DNA of 64,000 nucleotides from RGIG2206 sp045579085 (lineage in GTDB: Bacteria > Bacillota > Clostridia > Oscillospirales > Acutalibacteraceae). Below the pieces are notes generated by a model that saw nothing but the letters and a program-made list of their open reading frames with translations, was not told the origin of the DNA and did no database searches. This document shows positions 1 through 7,190 of this stretch, in pieces. The stretch spans positions 1 to 64,000 of the forward strand of contig JAZNLO010000020.1 of NCBI GenBank assembly GCA_045579085.1. Reading direction: 5' to 3'. Position 1 is the stretch's first letter. Every line of letters begins with the position of its first letter. The translations under genes and the position numbers were made by a program.

Positions 1-2631
1 GGCGATACTTCTTTGTCTGTTAAAGCAACAAGCTATGTTGCATATACAGCAGAAGAAATCACTGCTATGTTCAACGCAGGTAAGGCTTCACAGCCCGGTT
101 CATATTCTCCGTCGGCTACTTGGACCAATGAATCTGTTGTACCTCAGCGTTATGTAGACGTTAATGTTCGCTATGCAAACGGAACACTTACCCTTAATGT
201 TTCTGGCGCAACTGATTCAGTAGCGGCTGACATTGATATCACCAATGCTACAGTTGCCTACACTGTAGGTAACGGAGCATATCAGGTTGCCGCTGGTCTT
301 AGCAACTGGGAAGGCTCATACTTCTCTGAAGAGTACATCGAGGGCGATGCAGGCGAAGGTGAAGAAGGCGGCGATGATACCGTTGAGTACGTAGACTTCG
401 GTTCTTTCGCTTTTGAAAACTCGACCTACTCTGAAACAGGCACATCTTATTCTTATGCCGGTCAGAAGTATTACGCTTTCTTTAACACAGAGGCTACAGG
501 CGACGCTATTATGGGTAGAGGAAGCAATATAGCTGTAACTTTGACAAATAATCAGAACGTAACACTTGGTGATGATTTCGAGTTCAGCTTCAGATACTCA
601 TATTATAATATCACCTCTAATAATTATTGGCTTATTCCTTATGCTAATATAGCTATCGGTGATATGAACCTTCGCGTTCAGGCTCTTGCAGATGCATCTT
701 CAAATACAGATACTGCACCTACTGCGGTTCTCACTTACGGAGATACCACATTGTCAGCTAAGACAACTAATTATGGTGCATATACACCAGATGAAATCAC
801 AGCTATGTTCAATGCAGGTAAAGAGGCTCAGCAGACAGGTGTTACTTACAAGGTAACCACTTGGACCGGAGACTTTGTTGTAGGTAACCGTTATGTTGAC
901 GTTACTGTAAAGTATCAAGACGGAACACTTACTCTTTCTGTTGCTGGTTCTGGCGCAGCTGTAACTGATTCAGAGGCAGTTGACGTTGACATTACTAACG
1001 CTGCTTTTGCTGCTACTGTAGGTGACCAAGCATACAACGTTGGTGTAGGTATCAGTAACTGGGAAGGAAAGTATCTCCCGGCAGCGGGCGAGGAAGTAGA
1101 CCCCTACGCTCCCACTATCGAGTCTGGCACAGACCTCCTCGATGGAGCAACTCTTGAAGCAACAGGTGCTACATGGGGCATAGCAAAGAACATCAACACT
1201 GCAGCAAGTAACGGTGGCGTTGCACTTGCTCTTGATACTTATGCTCTTTGGTCAACACATTACGGTAATGTTCACACAGCAACTTCAGCAGCAGCATATA
1301 ACTTTGGCACTAACTTTGAGGTATCTGCAAACTTGGTTGTTCGCAACCAGTCTAACAACCCGACAAGCGCTTCTATGGCAATCGGCGCTATTAAACTTGA
1401 ATATAGCCGTGACAGTGAATCAAACGTAACAATTGTTCTTACAAACGGCGCTAATACACTTGGTACTTATACTACCACCGTTGCATCTATTGCTGATGCT
1501 ACTCAGTTTGCTGGTGGAAACGTAAATCTTGGCGAACCCAACGGAACCTATACCTTTAAGTATGATGGAACCAACCTTTCTGTACTTTTCAACGGTACAG
1601 CAATGACCTTTGATACTGGCTCTTCTTTCCCGATGGATGCTTCTGCATTCACTGGCGTTACTTTCAGCGCAAGCGTAAAGAGTAACGGAAGAACAAACTT
1701 CGTTTACAACTGCGTTTACACTAACTTGACACCTATCATCGATAATGACCTTGAGTTCTATGGTGCTTCCTTGACTCTTGGCAACGGTATTGGAATGAAC
1801 TTCTATGTTGCTCCTGCTGTATCTAACGCTTACACAGATATAACTGCTACTGTAAGATACGCAGACGGCGAAGATGAGAAGACTGCAACCTATGCTCTTG
1901 AAGAGCTTGATGGTTACATGGGCTTCACCTTCGGCAAGTATTCACCGAATATGAAGGATACTCTTGTTTATGTAAGCCTCACCGGTACAAAGGCTGGCAA
2001 GGTTTCACAGGGTGCAGAGGTTCAGTATTCTGTAGCTAACTACATTAGCAACATGAGAAAGAACAATTCTGCTGACGCTGAGCTTATGGGCGTTATCGAC
2101 GCTATGGAAGAGTACTGCGAAGCAACTGCTGCTTACGTTGCTGGCACAGCTTATACTTACACCGGCGATACTGTAGTTCTCACTGAAGATGATTATCTTA
2201 TGGCTACTGTTCCCGGCGGAGAAGATTGGACCTTCGCAGGTTGCTCACTCAACCTTAGAGAGACTCCTACTGTTCTCTTCGCATTCCGTACCAACGAGGA
2301 CATTTACAACTACTATTTCGAGGTTGAAATCAACGGTAGAACAAAGATAATCACAGCTGATTCATTTGTTAATGCTAATAACACTAACGAAGATGGCGAC
2401 CTCTATTATGTATACTGCAGAGAAGTAACTGTTCTTGAGATGGAGGACGAAGTTATCGGCCAGATGTTCTTAGTTGATAACGACGAAGCAGCTAGCGCAC
2501 AGGTTACTTACAGCGTCGGCTCATATGCTTACTATCAGGCTCAGAAGGCTGACAAGACTGTTCTCTATGACCTCACACAGGCTATGATGGCTTACGGCAG
2601 AGCAGTTAACGAATACGTAACAGCAGAGTAA
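1..2631 (+). CDS. Secreted multidomain surface protein, 5' end outside window
   Basis: The frame is open from the first base, and the first codons already match an internal repeat, so the true start and any signal peptide lie upstream. About 876 codons are visible. Two copies of a roughly 110-residue beta-rich module occur (bases about 1-330 and 730-1080), both with EITAMFNAGK and a later SNWEG. A lectin/LamG-like stretch follows (about 1100-1740). The C-terminus holds two copies of a domain also seen at 7191-8735, with hallmarks NFYVAP and a final YSV...AMMAYG pattern. There is no sortase motif or terminal membrane helix. The acidic linker near residue 120 is typical of extracellular proteins. 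A 50-residue peptide gene begins 10 bases after the stop. I recognise no catalytic domain; adhesion or a scaffold role is inference. Confidence 0.8.
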   Translation, partial: GDTSLSVKATSYVAYTAEEITAMFNAGKASQPGSYSPSATWTNESVVPQRYVDVNVRYANGTLTLNVSGATDSVAADIDITNATVAYTVGNGAYQVAAGLSNWEGSYFSEEYIEGDAGEGEEGGDDTVEYVDFGSFAFENSTYSETGTSYSYAGQKYYAFFNTEATGDAIMGRGSNIAVTLTNNQNVTLGDDFEFSFRYSYYNITSNNYWLIPYANIAIGDMNLRVQALADASSNTDTAPTAVLTYGDTTLSAKTTNYGAYTPDEITAMFNAGKEAQQTGVTYKVTTWTGDFVVGNRYVDVTVKYQDGTLTLSVAGSGAAVTDSEAVDVDITNAAFAATVGDQAYNVGVGISNWEGKYLPAAGEEVDPYAPTIESGTDLLDGATLEATGATWGIAKNINTAASNGGVALALDTYALWSTHYGNVHTATSAAAYNFGTNFEVSANLVVRNQSNNPTSASMAIGAIKLEYSRDSESNVTIVLTNGANTLGTYTTTVASIADATQFAGGNVNLGEPNGTYTFKYDGTNLSVLFNGTAMTFDTGSSFPMDASAFTGVTFSASVKSNGRTNFVYNCVYTNLTPIIDNDLEFYGASLTLGNGIGMNFYVAPAVSNAYTDITATVRYADGEDEKTATYALEELDGYMGFTFGKYSPNMKDTLVYVSLTGTKAGKVSQGAEVQYSVANYISNMRKNNSADAELMGVIDAMEEYCEATAAYVAGTAYTYTGDTVVLTEDDYLMATVPGGEDWTFAGCSLNLRETPTVLFAFRTNEDIYNYYFEVEINGRTKIITADSFVNANNTNEDGDLYYVYCREVTVLEMEDEVIGQMFLVDNDEAASAQVTYSVGSYAYYQAQKADKTVLYDLTQAMMAYGRAVNEYVTAE

Positions 2632-2641
2632 GGGGGATAAT

Positions 2642-2794
2642 ATGATGAACGAATTGAAGAAATATATTGCACCTTCTGCTCAGGTTTCAATCTTTGACCG
2701 CGATATCGTCACCGCATCACCTGTTGACGGAGGAACTGGTGACCCAATCATCGGAGACGGAGTTATACCTGACGATTTTGATGTTCCCAATTAA
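2642..2794 (+). CDS. Short peptide, KKYI-P-A / DI-TAS family, copy 1
   Basis: A 50-codon reading frame starts at ATG 2642 after an AGGGGG site at 2632-2637. The peptide begins MMNELKKYIAPSAQ, continues IFDRDIVTAS, and ends in a Gly/Asp/Pro-rich acidic tail. The N-terminal 25 residues match a second peptide at 8754-8903, giving a shared pattern KKYI(A/S)PxA, then IFxxDI(V/I)TAS, while the tails differ. A conserved leader with a variable tail is the usual look of a RiPP-type precursor, but no modified residue can be assigned. Both copies directly follow genes encoding the same C-terminal surface domain. I recall many short clostridial hypothetical proteins with a similar pattern; their function is unknown to me. 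Confidence 0.75.
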   Translation: MMNELKKYIAPSAQVSIFDRDIVTASPVDGGTGDPIIGDGVIPDDFDVPN

Positions 2795-2796
2795 TA

Positions 2797-3273
2797 ATGA
2801 TGAACATTAAGAGATTATTAAGTATTATAATTTGCGTTGCAGCGGCGCTGTGCCTTATGGCACTCGCCGCTTGCGGCGGCTCTGACGATAAAACAACATC
2901 GTCTGAAAAAGGAACCTCCAGCGTGGATTATAATCTGAACGACTTTGATGACGGAAATGACGACGTCTTTTCAGAAGGTACAAATTCCGACACAATAATT
3001 GTTGATGGCAGCAAAGCTGAGCAGAGCGAAGCCGCTCAGAGTCAGTCTGACAACTCAAAGGTAACCTCAAGCAAGCAGTCTGCAAGCAAGGTGACTTCAA
3101 GTAAAGCCACCTCGAGCAAGACTACATCAAGCAAGGCAACCTCGAGTAAGTCAACTACAAGCAAGGTGACTTCAAGTAAGACCACTTCAAGCAAGGTAAC
3201 CTCAAGCAAAGCGCCTGCTAATTCAACAACATCTACTACAAGTATAATCAAATTACCGATTGACGAGTTTTAA
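2797..3273 (+). CDS. Lipoprotein with Ser/Lys/Thr tandem repeats
   Basis: The protein has 158 residues. The N-terminus is a lipoprotein signal peptide with lipobox LAAC just before GGSDD, so it should be lipid-anchored on the outer face of the membrane. An acidic Asn/Asp segment follows (about residues 45-70). Then come about twelve near-identical five-residue units of the type SSKxT (about 85-145), and the protein ends IIKLPIDEF. The repeat region is a likely extended, wall-spanning stalk. ATG 2797 lies two bases after the preceding peptide stop and has no clear ribosome site of its own, so translation is probably coupled. No enzymatic domain is visible. It could tether or display something at the surface, but nothing shows what. 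Confidence 0.75.
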   Translation: MMNIKRLLSIIICVAAALCLMALAACGGSDDKTTSSEKGTSSVDYNLNDFDDGNDDVFSEGTNSDTIIVDGSKAEQSEAAQSQSDNSKVTSSKQSASKVTSSKATSSKTTSSKATSSKSTTSKVTSSKTTSSKVTSSKAPANSTTSTTSIIKLPIDEF

Positions 3274-3276
3274 ATT

Positions 3277-3981
3277 ATGAAGTATTCATTTGCGGATTTA
3301 ACAGTTGAAATTAAAAATCGTTTCGATTTTTTGCGGCTGCAATGCGCAGATTATGAGTGCGGAACTACTGCTCCTGCCGATATTTCAGTTTGCGTAACTG
3401 ATGAAGATATCAGGCGGGAGCGTCTTGTTTCGGCGGAAAATTTCTCCAATGGTTATTTGGAGAGCGTCTGCGCATATCGGCATCTGTGCAATCAACTGCC
3501 TAAGTTTGATGCTATGCTTTTGCACGCCTCAGTTGTAGACGTAAACTCAAGGGGGGTAGCGTTCTTAGCGTTGAGCGGTACAGGCAAGAGCACGCATACT
3601 TTTTTATGGCAAAAGCAGCTTGGCGACAAGCTGATTATTGTCAACGGCGACAAGCCGATAGTCCGTTTCTTTGACGGTGTCCCCTACGCTTATGGCACCC
3701 CGTGGAACGGCAAAGAGGGCTTGTCCACAAAAATGCGCACGCCGCTTACAGACCTTTGCTTCATCGAAAGAAGCGAAACGAACTCGGTTGAGCCGCTATC
3801 TGAAAGCGAGTGCAGCAGCAGGATTATGAATCAGATTTTGCTGCCGAAGGACGCTGATTGCGCAGTTAAAACACTCGAAATGGCGGACAGGCTTCTTGGC
3901 TGTTGCAATAAATGGCTGATTAAGTGCAATACTAAGCCTGAGGCAGCTGAGGTCGCAATTAAAAAAATATTAAAGGTGTAA
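3277..3981 (+). CDS. HprK-like serine kinase family protein
   Basis: The protein has 234 residues. The P-loop reads LSGTGKST (99-106), followed by NGDKP (123-127) and PWNGKEG (142-148), the pattern of HPr kinase C-domain relatives and of kinases near lasso and other peptide clusters. The N-terminal 80 residues are not the true HprK N-domain, and no HPr or PTS gene is nearby, so catabolite control through HPr is unlikely. It lies three bases after the lipoprotein and four bases before a PqqD-like gene, so the set is almost certainly one operon. In some lasso peptide clusters such a kinase phosphorylates the precursor; whether the short peptide at 2642 is the target here is inference. Confidence 0.75.
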   Translation: MKYSFADLTVEIKNRFDFLRLQCADYECGTTAPADISVCVTDEDIRRERLVSAENFSNGYLESVCAYRHLCNQLPKFDAMLLHASVVDVNSRGVAFLALSGTGKSTHTFLWQKQLGDKLIIVNGDKPIVRFFDGVPYAYGTPWNGKEGLSTKMRTPLTDLCFIERSETNSVEPLSESECSSRIMNQILLPKDADCAVKTLEMADRLLGCCNKWLIKCNTKPEAAEVAIKKILKV

Positions 3982-3985
3982 AATT

Positions 3986-4252
3986 ATGAAATTAAAGTAC
4001 AATTTTGTCGTGCGAACAGTTGGCGGAAAAGCAATAGCAGTAGCTGTCGGCAAGGACGCCGCTGAATTTAACGGTATGATAAAGCTCAACGAAACGGGCG
4101 AGGTCATTTTTAACGCTTTGAAAGACGATGTTACTCTTGATAAGCTCGCTGAGCTTCTTGTTTCTGAATTTGACATAACCTTAGAGCAAGCTAAGCTCGA
4201 CGCTGATGCCTTTATTGAGTCGCTTCGTTCTGCAGAGCTGATAGTAGAATGA
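3986..4252 (+). CDS. PqqD-like peptide-binding protein (RRE-type fold)
   Basis: The protein has 88 residues with the length and pattern of the PqqD family: an N-terminal beta hairpin, then LNETGEVIFNAL (about 36-47), LAELLVSEFDI and a closing helix pair. Such winged-helix domains bind leader peptides and present them to modifying enzymes. The start has a good AAAGGTG site at 3973-3979. The stop overlaps the next start by four bases (ATGA), so translation is coupled to the peptidase gene. No radical SAM enzyme or cyclase is visible nearby, which is unusual for a peptide-modification operon; PqqD-like genes also occur beside HprK-like and S26-like genes without a known product. Confidence 0.8.
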   Translation: MKLKYNFVVRTVGGKAIAVAVGKDAAEFNGMIKLNETGEVIFNALKDDVTLDKLAELLVSEFDITLEQAKLDADAFIESLRSAELIVE

Positions 4253-4704
4253 CAAACAACTTCAGTAAAATTGAAGACGTACTGGCAGACGACGGCATTA
4301 TGCTGCAAAAAACGGTTGGCATCAGTATGCGCCCTATGCTTATAAGCGGGCGCGACCAAGTTGTTTTGTCAGTGCCGAGCAGACCGCTCAGGGTCGACGA
4401 TGTGGTGCTTTACAGACGAGGTAAAAACTATGTGCTACACCGCATAATCGGCATTCGCTCAGGTGAGCTCGTCATACGTGGTGATAACTGCATTGAAATA
4501 GAGCGTGGTCTTGTCGAGAGCGATATAATTGCGATTCTGGTCGGGTTTTATAAGGGAAACCGTTACATAGACTGCGAGACCAGTTCCGGCTATAAGCTTT
4601 ATGTCAAGGCCTGGAAAATAATTTCACCGTTATGGAGAGTTGTTTTGAGGCTTAAGATTTTAGCAATTAATTTAATTAAAAAAACAAAAAAACGGCAGAA
4701 GTAG
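4249..4704 (+). CDS. S24/S26-family serine peptidase, SipW-like
   Basis: The protein has 151 residues. The signal-peptidase signature GISMRP places the nucleophile at Ser26. The second conserved box is YVLHRIIG with His64 where bacterial type I enzymes carry lysine, followed by RGDN (Asp79). This Ser/His arrangement is that of the SipW and archaeal/eukaryotic type. There is no clear N-terminal membrane anchor; a weakly hydrophobic basic segment near the C-terminus (about 120-145) may contact the membrane. It ends the peptide, lipoprotein, kinase and PqqD operon. Processing of the short peptides or of a surface protein is the natural inference, but no substrate is shown. Confidence 0.75.
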   Translation: MTNNFSKIEDVLADDGIMLQKTVGISMRPMLISGRDQVVLSVPSRPLRVDDVVLYRRGKNYVLHRIIGIRSGELVIRGDNCIEIERGLVESDIIAILVGFYKGNRYIDCETSSGYKLYVKAWKIISPLWRVVLRLKILAINLIKKTKKRQK

Positions 4705-4730
4705 GCGCTTAACCTAACTGCCGTTTTTTA
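4686..4730 (+). terminator. Rho-independent terminator overlapping the stop codon
   Basis: The arms AAAAACGGCAG (4688-4698) and CTGCCGTTTTTT (4718-4729) are complementary, with an inner TAGG/CCTA stem. The TAG stop of the peptidase gene (4702-4704) lies inside the hairpin. The T-run marks the end of the first operon. Confidence 0.85.
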
Positions 4731-4837
4731 TTTTTCTTGTCGTATTTAGAAGAAAAAGGAAAGGAATAAAATATAGTTTTTAATATTTTTAGTTGATATT
4801 CACTACCACTTCTATTGTTTTTTAGCTATAAATTCCG

Positions 4838-4866
4838 TTGACAAAGTTGACGTTTCATTGTACAAT
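4838..4866 (+). promoter_or_regulatory. Sigma-A promoter of the cpsC-like operon
   Basis: TTGACA at 4838-4843 and TACAAT at 4861-4866 are separated by 17 bp. Transcription would start near 4873, about 58 bases before the chosen start codon. An inverted repeat TATGAGC / GCTCATA (4866-4872 and 4892-4898) lies at the expected start of the transcript. The rest of the 4705-4930 gap shows no gene. Confidence 0.8.
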
Positions 4867-4930
4867 ATGAGCATGTATTGTGAGTATTTGCGCTCATAAT
4901 TAAATTAAGGTATAGGTTCAGGTGAAAATA

Positions 4931-5650
4931 ATGAGTCAGGAGAATAACGGCAACATCGAAATTATTGAAGTTTTGGTAAGGCTGAAAAGATATATTGCTC
5001 AGATTTTATTGTGTGGATTAGTTCTTGGTATTTGCGGCTTTGTTTATACAAAAATGTTCATAACTCCAATGTATCAAGCAAGCGGAAAAATGATTGTAAA
5101 CACCAGAGAAATTCAGTCTGAAAACGTTACATCAGACCAGGTTAGCTCTGCGCAGGAAATGCTTGAGGCATACGCCGTTGTTATCAAGAGCAGAACTGTT
5201 CTTTCCAAAGTTATAGACAATCTTGATTTGGATATGGACTATTCAGAGCTTGCATCAAAGGTGAATATTGAGAGCGTTTCAGGCACGCAGATAATGGAAA
5301 TTTCCGTAACGGATGCAAATGTTAAACAGGCATCGAAAATCGCTAAGGAGATATTAAAAATATCACCTGAAATTATTGCGAAAACAACTAAGATAGGCTC
5401 CTTGAACGTGGTGGAGGAGGTTTATGCGAACCGCAACCCTGTTTCACCGAATGTAGCAAAAAACACAATCATTTCAATTTTGGTTGGCTGCTTGATTCCG
5501 TCAGCAATAGTTGTAGTGGCTATGATGTTTGAGAATACATATAAGTCTGATATTGATATTAAGAATGATTTGGATTTGCCTGTTTTGGGAATAATCCCGA
5601 ATATTTGCGACTTGGAAGCAAAAAAAGGCAAAAAGACCTCTGCGAGATAA
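4931..5650 (+). CDS. Wzz/CpsC-like polysaccharide co-polymerase or kinase activator
   Basis: The protein has 239 residues from ATG 4931, chosen because AGGTGA lies about seven bases upstream; an upstream GTG at 4922 would add three residues. A transmembrane helix lies near residues 22-42 and another near 175-198, flanking an extracellular domain, as in CpsC/CapA-type adaptors. After the second helix comes a short cytoplasmic tail with the DIDIKNDLDLPVLGIIP pattern that engages the partner kinase. It is the first gene of a CpsC-CpsD-CpsB set behind a strong promoter. In capsule systems these proteins control chain length through kinase phosphorylation. No glycosyltransferase, flippase or polymerase follows here. 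Confidence 0.85.
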   Translation: MSQENNGNIEIIEVLVRLKRYIAQILLCGLVLGICGFVYTKMFITPMYQASGKMIVNTREIQSENVTSDQVSSAQEMLEAYAVVIKSRTVLSKVIDNLDLDMDYSELASKVNIESVSGTQIMEISVTDANVKQASKIAKEILKISPEIIAKTTKIGSLNVVEEVYANRNPVSPNVAKNTIISILVGCLIPSAIVVVAMMFENTYKSDIDIKNDLDLPVLGIIPNICDLEAKKGKKTSAR

Positions 5651-5663
5651 GGAAGTGCCGATT

Positions 5664-6404
5664 ATGAAAAACAAGAAAAATACAAGCGCTTCCAATAAGC
5701 AGATGCTGCTCTCGCAGGAAGCACCGTTTGCTTATAAAGAAGCATACAAGCTTTTAAGAGCTAATCTTAGCTTTGTAGCATCTTCAATCAAGGGATGTAA
5801 GAAGATAGTTGTAAGCAGCGCAATGCCTAACGAAGGGAAAAGCATGCTTTCAATCAATCTGGCTATTTCGCTATCTGAGATGGGACATAAGGTGTTGCTT
5901 ATCGACTGCGATTTGAGAAACCCGTCAGTCCATCGTTATCTCAGAATAAAGGACAGGTATGTTCAGGGCCTTTCTACTATACTCTCAGGCCAGACAGAGC
6001 TTTCAGAGTGCCTGTATCTGCATCCAACATATAAATTCAACTTCATAGTTGCGGGAATGATTCCCCCGAATCCCAATGAAATATTGGGCTCAACGAAGAT
6101 GGAGCTGTTGCTTGAGGCGCTTAGCGAGAGCTTCGACTACATAATTTGCGATGCTCCCCCCGTTGGTATGGTTTCAGATGCGCTTGTGTTGAGCGGTATG
6201 ACCGATGGCGTTATTCTTTCTGTAAAACATGGTGATACAAAACGCAGACAGGTAAAGGCTGTAAAGCAAGCATTTGAAGATGTCGGCGCAAACATATTGG
6301 GAGTTGTGCTTAATCAGTGCAGCGTTAAAGATATGAGAGAAAAGTACGACTATAAGAAGTACGGGTACGATTACGTTAGCGGATACGGAAAGACGGAACA
6401 ATAA
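5664..6404 (+). CDS. CpsD-like tyrosine-protein kinase
   Basis: The protein has 246 residues from ATG 5664 (site GGAAG at 5651-5655); a GTG nine bases upstream is less well placed. It is a BY-kinase: Walker A region SSAMPNEGKS, Walker A-prime LLIDCDLRNPS, and Walker B IICDAPPVG. The C-terminus is a tyrosine cluster (YDYKKYGYDYVSGYG), the usual autophosphorylation tail. The enzyme works with the membrane adaptor encoded just upstream. The substrate is unknown; the neighbourhood is rich in surface proteins rather than capsule genes. Confidence 0.9.
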   Translation: MKNKKNTSASNKQMLLSQEAPFAYKEAYKLLRANLSFVASSIKGCKKIVVSSAMPNEGKSMLSINLAISLSEMGHKVLLIDCDLRNPSVHRYLRIKDRYVQGLSTILSGQTELSECLYLHPTYKFNFIVAGMIPPNPNEILGSTKMELLLEALSESFDYIICDAPPVGMVSDALVLSGMTDGVILSVKHGDTKRRQVKAVKQAFEDVGANILGVVLNQCSVKDMREKYDYKKYGYDYVSGYGKTEQ

Positions 6405-6419
6405 ACAAGGGTGCTGCCA

Positions 6420-7148
6420 ATGGTTGATATTCATACCCATATACTGTCAGGGATAGATGACGGGGCAGCCGATGTTGAAGAGGCACTCGAGCTGTTAAGG
6501 CAGGAGATTGAAAATGGCGTTGACAAGGTGGTGCTAACACCGCATTTTGATTGCAACCATACAACGCTGAATGAATTCCTTGAACGTAGAAACGAGGCTT
6601 ATAGTCGGCTCGTTGAGGCGGCAAACGGGATAGTGATACCTCAGCTTAAACTGGGCGCAGAGGTACGCTACTCGCCTGAGCTGTTGGAGCTTGACTTAAC
6701 GAAGCTTACGTTGGGAGACAGCGATTATCTGTTGCTCGAGCTACCGTTTGACCACTACCCAACATTTATAGAACAGGTTATAGATAATATGATGAGTCGA
6801 GGTATCAATGTGATACTGGCTCACGTGGAAAGATATTTGTATTTTCGCCAGTATCCGAATTTGCTGAGTGATTTGCTGAAAAAAGGCGTGCTTGCTCAGG
6901 TTACAGCAGCAAAGCTTATAAAGAAAAGCAAAAAATCGTTCACGTTAAAATGTATAAATAAAGGACTGGCTCAAATCATCGCATCAGACACGCATAGCGT
7001 TTCAAAACGTCCGCCGTGTCAGGCTCAGTTAGGCTTATCGCTAACGAAGAAGCAGATTGAAGAAAGCGATTATTATTCGTATGCGGTATGGAATAATGAC
7101 CGTGTACCCACAGTAACACCTAAAAAAACCGGATGGTTTTTTAAATAA
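6420..7148 (+). CDS. CpsB/YwqE-like PHP-family tyrosine phosphatase
   Basis: The protein has 242 residues from ATG 6420. It carries the PHP metal-binding signatures: DIHTHIL at the N-terminus, TPHFDCN, LGAEVRY, LAHVERY and a final SDTHS. This manganese-dependent phosphatase family reverses the autophosphorylation of CpsD-type kinases. It lies 15 bases after the kinase gene and completes the phosphorylation cycle. AAGGG at 6407-6411 supports the chosen start over the upstream GTG at 6411. After it, the strand continues 42 bases later with a surface protein. Confidence 0.9.
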   Translation: MVDIHTHILSGIDDGAADVEEALELLRQEIENGVDKVVLTPHFDCNHTTLNEFLERRNEAYSRLVEAANGIVIPQLKLGAEVRYSPELLELDLTKLTLGDSDYLLLELPFDHYPTFIEQVIDNMMSRGINVILAHVERYLYFRQYPNLLSDLLKKGVLAQVTAAKLIKKSKKSFTLKCINKGLAQIIASDTHSVSKRPPCQAQLGLSLTKKQIEESDYYSYAVWNNDRVPTVTPKKTGWFFK

Positions 7149-7190
7149 AGTATATTTAAAGCAATTAAAAGAAAAGGCGGTGCTTCAAGT

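Noticed and set aside
3047..3225. Short tandem repeats as a possible CRISPR array
   Set aside because: The 15-bp units are contiguous, in frame and coding; there are no spacers or cas genes.
3042..3251. Leucine/valine-rich open frame on the minus strand opposite the lipoprotein repeats
   Set aside because: It is the complement of the SSKxT-coding repeats; no ribosome site and no known protein pattern.
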